This document shows, in pieces, positions 15,321 through 24,076 of a stretch of 64,000 nt of DNA. The notes beneath the pieces are model-generated. The model saw only the letters and a list, made by a program, of their open reading frames with translations, had not been told where the DNA came from and searched no databases. Each line of letters begins with the position of its first letter. Positions within the stretch are counted from its first letter, which is position 1. Origin of the DNA: Sphingobium sp. KCTC 72723. Lineage in GTDB: Bacteria; Pseudomonadota; Alphaproteobacteria; Sphingomonadales; Sphingomonadaceae. The stretch is taken from the NCBI RefSeq assembly GCF_014280435.1, contig NZ_CP060388.1, positions 2,927,501 through 2,991,500 on the forward strand. Reading direction: 5' to 3'. The translations under genes and the position numbers were made by a program.

Positions 15321-18005
15321 ATGAAATATGGCGTGCAACTGTCCATCTCGCTGTTCGCGTTGGCGGCGGCGCAAGCGGCGGCGGCCCAGACCGGCGCTGG
15401 TCAGGCGGCCGGGAGTGCGAGCGATGGCGACATCATCGTCACCGGGATGCGCGCCAGCCTGTCGTCGGCCCAGAACATCAAGCGCAACGCGCAGCAACTG
15501 GTCGATTCCGTCGTGGCCGAGGATATCGGCAAGCTGCCCGACAATAATGTGGTGGAGGCGCTCCAGCGCGTGCCCGGCATCCAGGTGTCGCCCCGCGCCC
15601 GCGGCGAATCCGCCACCGTGTTGATCCGTGGCCTTCCCGACGTTGTGACGCTGGTCAACGGCCGCAACATCTTCAGCACCACCGGTCGCTCGCTTTCGCT
15701 GGCGGACGTTCCGGCGGATCTGGTCGCGGGCGTTGACGTCTACAAATCGCGCTCGGCCGAACAGCTGGAAGGCGGCATTGCCGGCCTCATCAATGTCCGC
15801 ACGCGACGGCCCTTCGACTTCAAGGGATTTGAATTCGCGTTGGCAGGTCGCGAAGTCTATAGTGAGCAGCCCGACAGGATCGATCCTTATGCCAGCGCGC
15901 TCATCAGCAACCGCTGGTCGACTGGCATCGGCGAGATTGGCGCACTCGTGAGTGTCTCCTACCACAAGACCCGCTATCGCGACCAAACCATCTATAGCGG
16001 CGGCTATTTCGGCTATAATCTCGATAACAGCCGCGCGCCCTACACGCCCGGCGTTCCGCTCGACCCGCGTGGCACCAGTGCGGCTGATCCGAAAGTATTC
16101 CGCACCGACGTCATCGGTGCCTTCGACCGGATCGGCACCCGAACTCGCCCGGCGGTCAACGCGACGCTGCAATGGGCGCCCGACGATCGGCTGACTATCC
16201 ATGCCGACGGCTTGTTTTACGGCTATCGCGAACGCGGCAACAGCAACCAGAATTTCACGTCGGTGAACGGCGCTTTGCTCGCACCGCTGGTATTCGTCGA
16301 CGACACCAAGCTGGTCCAGTCGCTCAGCATCGCCAATGGCCGTGTCGCCAATTTCGGCGGAGCCTATCAGAATAAGGCGGACCGTTGGCAGGGGGCGCTA
16401 GGTGCCGACTGGACCAGCGGCGACTGGGAAGCATCGACCGAATTTTCCTATACCCGGTCCAAGGCCACCGACATCGGCAATAATCTGGATATCGACTTCA
16501 TCGCCTCGCGCACCGACGCGGTATTCAACGATGGTTCGGGCGCACCCCGTTTCACCCTGCCTAATGACGACATCGCCGATCCGTCGCGCTATTATCTCTC
16601 GCGTCTGTCCACCACCCGCACGGTCGGCGACGGCAGGGAATTGGCCTGGCGTGGCGACCTGTCCTACCGGACGCCTTTCCTCATCTTCTCCGGCCTCGAC
16701 GCGGGCATCCGTCTCAGCAAGCGCGACGCCAAATCGGACAGCTTCACCCAGACCATCAACTGCTCCGCAACTGGCGCGGTCCGGTGCAACAGCATCAAGG
16801 CGGCGAGCCTGCCCGGCCTGATAACGGTAACGCCAGGCGACTTTTATACCGGCACCCGCCAATTCGTGCGTCAATGGGCGACCCCGACCACCGATTATCT
16901 GCTGAACAATATAGGATCTCTGCGCCAGTTGTTCGGCCTCGCTCTAGGCGACCCGGCCTTCCAGGATACCCAGCATTTCGACATCGAGGAAAAAAACTAT
17001 GCCGGCTATGGCCAGGCCAATGTAGATGTCGGCCGACTGGACGGCCAGATCGGCGTCCGTGTCATCCGCACCGACATCACGTCCAACGCCTTCCTGGTCC
17101 TGCGCGGCGCAACGTCGCCGGTCACCATCCGCAACAAGAGCACCGATATCCTCCCCAGCCTGGCGCTGCGCTATAAGCTCAAGGACAATCTCTTCCTGCG
17201 CTTTGCCGCCAGCAAGACGATCACCCGCCCCAGCTTCGCCCAGCTCAATCCCGCGCTGACCCTGACCCCGCCAGTGCCGGGGCAACAGCCATTCGGTCGC
17301 GGCTCCAGCGGCAATGCGGACCTGAGGCCGGTCCGGTCGGACAATTACGACCTGTCGCTCGAATGGTATATTGATCGTTCCAGCTCGATCACCGCGACGA
17401 TCTTCCGCCGCGACGTCACCGGCTTCATTCAGTCGGTGACCAGCAATTTCGACATCGACTATCTGGGCGTGGACAATGGCGTCTATCAGATTACCCGGCC
17501 GGAAAATTCGGGGTCGGGCAAGCTGGAGGGCATTGAGGGCGGTTTCACGGTCTTCCCCAAAGGACTGCCGACCTGGCTCGACGGAATCGGCGTCAGCGCC
17601 AACGGCACCTATATCAAGGGTAAGAACAAGGCGCTGTCGCCGCTGCCAGGCGTTATCGGCTTTCTGGACATCCCGTTCCAGAATGTGTCGAAATATTCCG
17701 CGACAGGCACTTTGATATACGAAACGGGCGGCTTTTCGGCCCGCGCCTCCTATGTCTGGCGCGACAAATATAATGCGGGCCTGCATTTCACCGGGGTCAA
17801 TCCCAACTTCATCACCAACGGCCAGATCAGCAATCTCGACCTGTCCATCTCCTATGAACTCAATCCCAACTTCACGATCGTCGCCGATGCGACCAATATA
17901 CTCAAAAATCTCTACCAGACCTCGTTCAACGACCCCGGCCTCTACCCGCGCGACACCGTTCTTTACACGCGCACCTTCGCCGTCGGGTTCCGGGCGAAAA
18001 TCTGA
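15321..18005 (+). CDS. TonB-dependent receptor, carbohydrate-utilisation type (TBDR 2)
   Basis: 894 aa from ATG 15321, which has AAAGGGGA about 7 nt upstream and opens directly into a signal peptide ending AAAAQ; the in-frame ATG 15285 would bury that peptide. The plug carries DIIVTGMRASL, EDIGKLPDNNVVEALQRVPG and VYKSRSAEQLEGGIAG, the Caulobacter/Xanthomonas subtype that serves plant glycans and oligosaccharides. It starts the operon GH39, MFS, acid-sugar dehydratase, reductase, so it probably imports the oligosaccharide. The overlap of its stop with ATG 18005 (TGATG) shows tight packing with the glycosidase gene. The FadR-type regulator is transcribed divergently. Confidence 0.93.
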   Translation: MKYGVQLSISLFALAAAQAAAAQTGAGQAAGSASDGDIIVTGMRASLSSAQNIKRNAQQLVDSVVAEDIGKLPDNNVVEALQRVPGIQVSPRARGESATVLIRGLPDVVTLVNGRNIFSTTGRSLSLADVPADLVAGVDVYKSRSAEQLEGGIAGLINVRTRRPFDFKGFEFALAGREVYSEQPDRIDPYASALISNRWSTGIGEIGALVSVSYHKTRYRDQTIYSGGYFGYNLDNSRAPYTPGVPLDPRGTSAADPKVFRTDVIGAFDRIGTRTRPAVNATLQWAPDDRLTIHADGLFYGYRERGNSNQNFTSVNGALLAPLVFVDDTKLVQSLSIANGRVANFGGAYQNKADRWQGALGADWTSGDWEASTEFSYTRSKATDIGNNLDIDFIASRTDAVFNDGSGAPRFTLPNDDIADPSRYYLSRLSTTRTVGDGRELAWRGDLSYRTPFLIFSGLDAGIRLSKRDAKSDSFTQTINCSATGAVRCNSIKAASLPGLITVTPGDFYTGTRQFVRQWATPTTDYLLNNIGSLRQLFGLALGDPAFQDTQHFDIEEKNYAGYGQANVDVGRLDGQIGVRVIRTDITSNAFLVLRGATSPVTIRNKSTDILPSLALRYKLKDNLFLRFAASKTITRPSFAQLNPALTLTPPVPGQQPFGRGSSGNADLRPVRSDNYDLSLEWYIDRSSSITATIFRRDVTGFIQSVTSNFDIDYLGVDNGVYQITRPENSGSGKLEGIEGGFTVFPKGLPTWLDGIGVSANGTYIKGKNKALSPLPGVIGFLDIPFQNVSKYSATGTLIYETGGFSARASYVWRDKYNAGLHFTGVNPNFITNGQISNLDLSISYELNPNFTIVADATNILKNLYQTSFNDPGLYPRDTVLYTRTFAVGFRAKI

Positions 18006-18028
18006 TGTTCCTATCGAGAGGATGCCAT

Positions 18029-19708
18029 ATGACGATTTCCAGGGTGATCGCTTCGCTGTCAGTGCTGATGGCGCTGCCCAATGCGGCCCATGCGCAGGAA
18101 GCCAGACAGGTCACGATCAGCGTCGATGCGGCCAAGCCGGTGGGCAAGCTGCCCCCGGTCTGGCGCTTCTTCGGTGCGGACGAACCCAATTATGCGACGA
18201 TGAAGGACGGTCGCAAATTGCTCGTCGAACTGGGCGAACTGAAAAAGGGGCAGGTCTATTTCCGCGCGCATAATCTGCTGAGCAGCGGTGACGGCACGGC
18301 CGCCTTCAAATGGGGCAGCACCAACGCCTATATGGAGACAAAGGACGGCAAGCCGGTCTATAACTGGGCCATCGTCGACGGCATCATCGATGCCTATCTG
18401 GAACAGGGTATCCGTCCCTATCTCCAGATCGGTTTCACCCCCGAAGCGATGGCGAATGCCCCGGCTGGCACGCCTTATCGCCATAGCTGGCGTCCGGGCT
18501 TTGCCTATAATCTGATCGCGACGGGCTGGACCTATCCGCCCAAGGATTATGAGAAATGGGCGGAACTGGTCCATCAATGGACGCTGCACAATATCGAACG
18601 CTATGGCCGGGCCGAGGTCGAAAAATGGTATTTCGAGGTCTGGAACGAACCGAACAGCGCCTTCTACTGGAGCGCCAGTCCCGAAGAATTCTACAAGCTG
18701 CATGACTATGCGATCGCGGCGGTCCGCAAAGCGTTGCCGACCGCGCGCGTTGGCGGACCGGACGTAGCCGGGCCGGGTGGCACCTTCATGGATGGCTTCC
18801 TGAAACATGTGTCGTCAGGCAGAAATTATGCGACCGGCCAGACCGGCACGCCCACTGACTTCCTGTCCTTCCATGCCAAGGGGCGACCGACCTTTGTCGA
18901 TGGCCATGTCCGCATGGGCATAGCCACCCATCTGCGCGAAACCGATGGTGGCTTCACCAAGATACTGTCGATCCCGTCGCTTGCCAATAAGCCGGTCGTA
19001 ATCGGGGAAAGCGACCCCGAAGGCTGCGCAGCCTGCCCCGGCCCACAAAATGCCTATCGCAACGGCACCATGTATTCCAGCTACACCGCCGCCAGCTTCG
19101 CGCGCATCTGGGAACTGGCCGAGAAGCGGAAGGTCAATCTGGAAGGCGTCGTTTCCTGGTCCTTCGAATTCGAGGACCAGCCCTGGTTCGCCGGCTATCG
19201 CCAGCTATCGACCAACGGCGTTGACCTGCCGGTGCTGAACGTTTTCCGCCTGTTCGCGCAACTGGGCGAAACGAAGCTGGCTACTACAAACGATGCCCAG
19301 GTGCCGCTGGATGTGCTGATGAAAAGTGGCGTGCAGGGGGATGCCGACATCGGTTCGATCGCCACGCGCACTACCGACGGCAAGGTCGCGCTCCTTGTCT
19401 GGCACTATCATGACGACGACGTCGCCGGACCGGATGCGCAGATCACGCTCAGCCTGAACGGCATCAAGGGCAAGCCTGCGCAGGCGAACCTGTGGCGGGT
19501 CGATGGGGATCATGCCAACGCCTTTTCCGCCTGGAAGACAATGGGATCGCCCCAGTCCCCCGATCAGGACCAGTATAAGCTGCTGGAAGCCGCATCGGTC
19601 ATGCAACCGGAAAAGCTGCGCGTGACGAAGGGTCAAAGCAATGCCGCCAGCATCGACCTGCGCCTGCCGCGACAGGGCGTCGCCCTGATCGTCATCGACG
19701 GCCAGTAA
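18029..19708 (+). CDS. Secreted glycoside hydrolase family 39 enzyme
   Basis: 559 aa from ATG 18029, chosen for GAGAGGA (18016-18022) upstream and a signal peptide ending AHAQE. The (beta/alpha)8 barrel carries the acid/base Glu in EVWNEPN (E207) and the nucleophile Glu in VVIGESDPE (E327); the 120-residue spacing agrees with GH39 beta-xylosidases and alpha-L-iduronidases. A C-terminal beta domain follows. It would release a terminal sugar, possibly a uronic-acid-linked one, in the periplasm. The transporter and acid-sugar dehydratase next in the operon argue that the released unit is an acid sugar or is oxidised to one. The exact linkage is unknown. Confidence 0.88.
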   Translation: MTISRVIASLSVLMALPNAAHAQEARQVTISVDAAKPVGKLPPVWRFFGADEPNYATMKDGRKLLVELGELKKGQVYFRAHNLLSSGDGTAAFKWGSTNAYMETKDGKPVYNWAIVDGIIDAYLEQGIRPYLQIGFTPEAMANAPAGTPYRHSWRPGFAYNLIATGWTYPPKDYEKWAELVHQWTLHNIERYGRAEVEKWYFEVWNEPNSAFYWSASPEEFYKLHDYAIAAVRKALPTARVGGPDVAGPGGTFMDGFLKHVSSGRNYATGQTGTPTDFLSFHAKGRPTFVDGHVRMGIATHLRETDGGFTKILSIPSLANKPVVIGESDPEGCAACPGPQNAYRNGTMYSSYTAASFARIWELAEKRKVNLEGVVSWSFEFEDQPWFAGYRQLSTNGVDLPVLNVFRLFAQLGETKLATTNDAQVPLDVLMKSGVQGDADIGSIATRTTDGKVALLVWHYHDDDVAGPDAQITLSLNGIKGKPAQANLWRVDGDHANAFSAWKTMGSPQSPDQDQYKLLEAASVMQPEKLRVTKGQSNAASIDLRLPRQGVALIVIDGQ

Positions 19709-19715
19709 GGACAAG

Positions 19716-20993
19716 GTGGTGGAGACCATGAAGCGGGCGGAGGCGCGGTCTTACGCAGGACGCTGGGCGATCGCGGCGATGATCACCGTCGCGATCGCCA
19801 TCAGCTATCTTGATCGCCAGACGCTGCCCTGGGCGATCAAATATATCGAGGCCGACATTGCGATCGGCAACCAGACCAAGGCCATTCTCGATTCCGCCTT
19901 CCTCGCCACATACGGCATCATGTATCTAGGCGGCGGTTGGCTGCTCGACCGGGTCGGCACGCGGCGCGGCTTTTTGGCGATCATGATCTTCTGGTCGCTC
20001 GCCTGCGCCAGTCATGGGCTTGCCGGTGGCATTGTGGCGCTGGTGGTCAGTCGGTTACTGCTGGGCGTAGGGGAGGGCGGGGGCTTCCCCGCCGCCACTC
20101 GCGCCATCGCCGAATGGTTCCCGCCGGAACGCCGTGCCGCCGCCATGGGCCTCGTCAATGCCGGGACGGCCGTCGGCGCAGTGATCGCCCCGCCGCTGAT
20201 TGCAGGCATATTGGCTTATGGCGACTGGTTCGGCCTGTCGAGCTGGCGCTGGGTTTTCTTCATCACCGGCGGCTTCGGTCTCGCCTGGGCGCTCTGGTGG
20301 TTCGCGACCTATCGCACGCCACCGGCTCTCGACACCGACACCCACGAAGCGGACGGCCTCGCCCCGACCATCGCTATGTTGCTGGCGCGCCGCGAAGTGC
20401 GCGGCCTGGTCGCCGCCAAGTTCCTGAGCGACGGAGCCTGGTATTTCTACCTCTTCTGGCTACCCAAATATCTGTTCGAAGTGCATGGCTTCGACCTAAA
20501 ACAGGCCGCGACGATCGGCTGGATACCCTATGCCGCCTCCGGCGTCGGAAGCCTGTGCGGCGGCTGGCTATCGAGCCGTCTTCTCTCGTCGGGTCGCTCC
20601 GTCGACGCCGCGCGCAAGATCGCACTAGCCCTGAGCGCCGCCTGTATGCCCTGGGTCATGCTTGCGCCCATGACCGCGTCGGTCGCCGTTATAATTGCCA
20701 TTTTCAGCCTCGCATTCTTCGGACAGCAAAGCTGGTCCACCCTCGTCATGACCCTGCCGACCGACCTCGCCCCGCGCAGCGCGCTCGGCCGCCTCGCCGG
20801 GCTGGTCGGCTTGGGCGGCGCATTTGGTGGCATCGTCATGGGACAGGCGGCGGGCTGGGCGCTCGATGCTGGGCTTGGCTACACCCCCGTCCTGACCGTG
20901 GCGGCCACCCTGCACCTGATCGCCTTCGCGCTGATCTGCCTGTCCATCCCCTGCATTTCCCGTCTCACCTTCACTCGAAAGGCCGTTCCTTGA
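19716..20993 (+). CDS. MFS transporter, ACS family (hexuronate/sugar-acid type)
   Basis: A 425-aa, 12-helix carrier. It has SYLDRQTLPWA at the end of TM1, the RxGxR-like loop DRVGTRRGF, and the GVGEGGGFPAATRAIAEWFP segment characteristic of anion:cation symporters such as ExuT, GudP and DgoT. It imports a monosaccharide acid across the inner membrane with protons. The start is uncertain: GTG 19716, GTG 19719 and ATG 19728 are all possible. It lies 7 nt after the GH39 gene and its stop overlaps the next start (TTGA), so the operon continues. The substrate is probably the one degraded by the next two enzymes. Confidence 0.9.
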   Translation: MVETMKRAEARSYAGRWAIAAMITVAIAISYLDRQTLPWAIKYIEADIAIGNQTKAILDSAFLATYGIMYLGGGWLLDRVGTRRGFLAIMIFWSLACASHGLAGGIVALVVSRLLLGVGEGGGFPAATRAIAEWFPPERRAAAMGLVNAGTAVGAVIAPPLIAGILAYGDWFGLSSWRWVFFITGGFGLAWALWWFATYRTPPALDTDTHEADGLAPTIAMLLARREVRGLVAAKFLSDGAWYFYLFWLPKYLFEVHGFDLKQAATIGWIPYAASGVGSLCGGWLSSRLLSSGRSVDAARKIALALSAACMPWVMLAPMTASVAVIIAIFSLAFFGQQSWSTLVMTLPTDLAPRSALGRLAGLVGLGGAFGGIVMGQAAGWALDAGLGYTPVLTVAATLHLIAFALICLSIPCISRLTFTRKAVP

Positions 20994-22168
20994 AAATCAC
21001 CGAAGTCCGCACACGCGTCGTCCAATGGGAAGGCGACACCGTAACGCTGCCGCCGCATTTCTGTACCAATCCCATGGACCTTGTGTCCCCCATGCTCTCG
21101 CCAGAGACCATGGGAACCTTCACCTTCCATGGCTGGCTGATCGTAGAAATTTTCACCGATCAGGGGTTGGTGGGCATCGGCAACGCAGCGCTCGCGCCGC
21201 TCGTCACCAAGCAAATGATCGACCAGTATCTCGCTCCGTTGCTGATCGGCCAGGACCCATGGGACAGCGAGTTTCTGTGGCAGCATATGTACCGCAAGAC
21301 CATGGCCTTCGGCCGCAAGGGCGTGGCTTTGGTCGCCATTTCTGCGCTCGACATTGCGATCTGGGACTTGATGGGAAAATCCGCGAAACAGCCGGTCTTC
21401 CGCCTGCTGGGCGGGCGCACGAAGGCGAAGATTCCGGTCTATGCCAGCCGTCTCTATTCGATCCCCCTGGACGAACTGGCGCGTGAAGCCGCCGCCTACA
21501 AGGAGCAGGGCTATAAGGCGATGAAGCTGCGCTTTGGCTGGGGGCCGATCGACGGCGCGGCGGGCATGGCCCGCAACGTCGAACTGATCCGAACCGTGCG
21601 CGAAACGGTGGGCGATGAGATCGACATCATGGCCGACGCTTATATGGGCTGGAGCCTGGACTATGCCAAACGCATGATGCGCCTGATCGAACCCTTCAAC
21701 CTGCGCTGGCTGGAAGAAGCGATCATCCCAGACGACATCAATGGCTATCACGAATTGCGCCGCTTCGGCACCACGCCGATCGCCGCGGGCGAGCATGAGT
21801 TCACCAGCTACGGCTTCCGCCAGATGATCGAAGCCAAGGCGCTCGACTATTTCCAGTTCGATACCAACCGCGTCGGCGGCATCACCGCGGCGCGCAAAAT
21901 TCAGGCGCTGGCCGAAGCCTATTCCATCCCCGTCGTCCCCCATGCCGGGCAGATGCACAATTATCATGTTGTGATGGCCAGTCTGAACAGCCCTATCGCC
22001 GAATATTTCCCGATGGTCGATGTCGAGGTTGGCAACGAACTCTTCTGGTATATTTTCAAGGGCGAACCGCAGGCGGTGGACGGCTATATCGATCTGGACG
22101 ACAACCTCCCCGGTCTGGGCCTCGAAATCGACGAGGCTGCTCTCTCGCGCTTTAAGGTGATCGGATGA
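20990..22168 (+). CDS. Enolase-superfamily acid-sugar dehydratase (RhmD/mandelate racemase type)
   Basis: 392 aa starting at TTG 20990, overlapping the MFS stop, with GAAAGG about 7 nt upstream. The much longer open frame reaching back to 19937 is a shadow of the MFS gene. Barrel motifs include MKLRFGWGP, metal ligands in MADAYMGW, WLEEAI and AGEHEF, and the DTNRVGGIT and VVPHAG segments. Their order matches L-rhamnonate dehydratase-like members, in which PHA supplies the catalytic His. It would dehydrate an aldonic or uronic acid to a 2-keto-3-deoxy sugar acid. The substrate is not certain: the N-terminal binding loop differs from E. coli RhmD. Confidence 0.85.
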   Translation: MKITEVRTRVVQWEGDTVTLPPHFCTNPMDLVSPMLSPETMGTFTFHGWLIVEIFTDQGLVGIGNAALAPLVTKQMIDQYLAPLLIGQDPWDSEFLWQHMYRKTMAFGRKGVALVAISALDIAIWDLMGKSAKQPVFRLLGGRTKAKIPVYASRLYSIPLDELAREAAAYKEQGYKAMKLRFGWGPIDGAAGMARNVELIRTVRETVGDEIDIMADAYMGWSLDYAKRMMRLIEPFNLRWLEEAIIPDDINGYHELRRFGTTPIAAGEHEFTSYGFRQMIEAKALDYFQFDTNRVGGITAARKIQALAEAYSIPVVPHAGQMHNYHVVMASLNSPIAEYFPMVDVEVGNELFWYIFKGEPQAVDGYIDLDDNLPGLGLEIDEAALSRFKVIG

Positions 22169-23067
22169 CGAACATGAAAATCGCCGTTCTGGGACTGGGC
22201 ATAATGGGTTCCGGCATGGCCCGGCAGTTGCTTACCGCCGGGTTCGACGTGACGGTGTGGAATCGCAGCCGCGAAAAAGCCGGGGCACTGGGTGAAGCCG
22301 GTGCGCGGATCGCCGAGACGCCAGCCGACGCGGCGACCGGCGCAGCGATCGTCATGGCTATGCTGGCCAATGATGAAGTATCGCGGATTGTCTGGACCGG
22401 CGAGGACGGTGCGCTCACCGCCATGGAGCAGGGCGCGATCGCGATCGAATCCAGCACCCTGACCGGCGACTGGGTGTTCGAACTTGCGCGGGAAGCCGTC
22501 GCACACGGGGTGCGCTTCATCGAAGCCCCGGTCACGGGCAGCCGCGACCAAGCGGCGCAGGGCATGCTCCGCTTCCTCGTCGGCGGCGACGCCGATACGA
22601 TCGACGCCGCTCGCCTGGCCTTCGACGCTATGGGGAGTGCGGTCGTCCATCTCGGCCCGGTCGGCAGCGCGGCGACGGTCAAGATTGCCAACAACTTCCT
22701 GTGCGGCGTCCAGGCCGCCAGCCTCGCCGAAGCGATCAGCCTGTTCGAAAAACATGGCCTAGATGTGGAGCAGGCGATGTCCATCCTGTTCGAGGGGGCG
22801 CCCGCCAGCCCGATGGTGAAGGGCGTTGGCCGCAGGATGCTCGATCGCGACTATGCGCCCCATTTTCTGGTGCCGTTGATGGCCAAGGATTTGGGCTATG
22901 CTGCGCAGGCGCTGGCCGATGTCGGCATTGTTTCCGCCATTGCCCAGGCTGCACAGCAACGTTTCTTGGAGGCGGATGCGGCAGGCGAGGGGCATCGCGA
23001 CATAGCGGCGATCGTGGAGCCGCTCAGAGGTGCTGTAAAAAACGGCGGAACGTGGACTGAGCGATAG
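22165..23067 (+). CDS. 3-hydroxyisobutyrate dehydrogenase-family NAD(P)-dependent reductase (GarR-like)
   Basis: 300 aa with the Rossmann motif GLGIMGSGMA near the N-terminus, the substrate-binding segment APVTGSRDQAAQG (about 122-134), and the catalytic Lys in KIANNFLCG. The length is normal for beta-hydroxyacid dehydrogenases, such as tartronate semialdehyde reductase, 2-hydroxy-3-oxopropionate reductase and succinate semialdehyde reductases. It overlaps the dehydratase stop (ATGA), so the two act in one pathway. It probably reduces a semialdehyde released from the keto-deoxy sugar acid. No aldolase is visible in the window, so the route is incomplete here. Confidence 0.9.
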   Translation: MTNMKIAVLGLGIMGSGMARQLLTAGFDVTVWNRSREKAGALGEAGARIAETPADAATGAAIVMAMLANDEVSRIVWTGEDGALTAMEQGAIAIESSTLTGDWVFELAREAVAHGVRFIEAPVTGSRDQAAQGMLRFLVGGDADTIDAARLAFDAMGSAVVHLGPVGSAATVKIANNFLCGVQAASLAEAISLFEKHGLDVEQAMSILFEGAPASPMVKGVGRRMLDRDYAPHFLVPLMAKDLGYAAQALADVGIVSAIAQAAQQRFLEADAAGEGHRDIAAIVEPLRGAVKNGGTWTER

Positions 23068-23090
23068 CCTGGCACTGCAACAAACAATAT

Positions 23091-23321
23091 CAAACGCGGT
23101 TTGGATCCGCTAGCCGCACAATCATTGAAGCCTGGGACCATATGCATCGTGCGGCCGCTGGCGTCCCAATCCTCGCCCTCGACATGTACGAGCATAGTTT
23201 ACACATGAGTTATGGCACGCAGGCCGCCAAATATATCGACGCATGGTTCCGTAACCTCGACTGCCGAGCTTATGCCGGGTTGTCCGTGCCGATGAGCTTT
23301 TTAAGCAGATTCTGGCCCTAA
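23091..23321 (+). pseudogene. C-terminal remnant of Fe/Mn superoxide dismutase
   Basis: An open frame without a start codon, too short to be called as a gene. It encodes AWDHMHRAAAGVPILALDMYEH and then HMSYGTQAAKYIDAW (split here at the metal-site segment). The D-x-x-EH pair is the signature of Fe/Mn SOD, whose Asp and His bind the metal, and the following YIDAWFRNLD matches the end of the enzyme. The N-terminal two thirds, with the other two His ligands, are missing and the end runs into unrelated residues before a stop at 23319-23321. It lies against the tail of a broken peroxiredoxin gene. Confidence 0.65.
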
Positions 23322-23972
23322 CGCGTCGATCTGTGCAATGATTTACTCAGCTTCTGGCCGGTCCAGCCAGTCTGGACTGACATGAAGCCATTACACGACT
23401 CGGCCAAGCCCAACCAGCAACACGGCCGGCTGCGGCAGTTCCCATGTGCCCGTGCCAGTCACTTCGCCGATCCAGCCGGACGGCGGGGGCGATGGGCGAT
23501 CGTCGGGCCGAAATGCGATACCAATCTGTCGGGCGAGGCGGTTGTCTTTGTCTGTCGCGACAGCGAAGGGCAAGTTGTGCCGCCTCTTGATGTTGGTAAG
23601 CCGTTCTGGCGTCTGCGGGCTAAGAGCAACCAGGGGAATATCTCTGCCGCGCAATGCCGGGACGAGCGCCTCAGCATAATAGGGCAAAGCAATGTTGCAG
23701 GCCGGGCAGCCGGCAAAGCGGAAGAAGATGAACAATGCGGAGCCATTGACGGTCAACGCGTCGATGTCGAGCGTTTCACCATCGACCCCTTCGAAGGCAA
23801 GGGGCGGGAGGATGTCACCAACCTGCGCCAAAGCGGCAGGATCGAACCGGTCAAGCAGGACTTGCCGCTGCCGGGCATTGCCCTCCAGTTGCGCGGCCGT
23901 CCAACTGCGCGCCCGCTCAGCCTGTAACGCAGCGAACCGCGCTTCGAGTGTGTCCTTGAGGATCGTCGCCAT
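23301..23972 (-). pseudogene. AhpC/TSA-type peroxiredoxin-like gene with two in-frame stop codons
   Basis: The first 193 codons (23972-23391) read as a thioredoxin-fold protein with the active-site-like FAGCPACN motif. The frame stops at TAA 23393-23391, but the same frame continues with WLHVSPDWLDRPEAE, a second TAA at 23345-23343, and IIAQIDALG before a third TAA at 23303-23301. The post-stop residues match the usual end of this family (residues after GxVR in the form xDVSPDW), and the full span gives a typical length of about 220 aa. Two nonsense mutations in an otherwise well preserved gene indicate recent inactivation. The truncated 193-aa form might still fold. Confidence 0.75.
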
Positions 23973-24076
23973 ATTGATCTCCTTCCTGCAATTCCCTGCT
24001 TATTGGCGATTGAGAGGTGAGAGGGCCAATGAGAGTTGCGGGACGGAGAACGAAAAATTTTCATAGATGCACCAAA

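Noticed and set aside
19937..20989. N-terminal extension of the acid-sugar dehydratase to 743 aa
   Set aside because: The extra part is the MFS gene read in another frame. TTG 20990 with GAAAGG upstream fits the family length.
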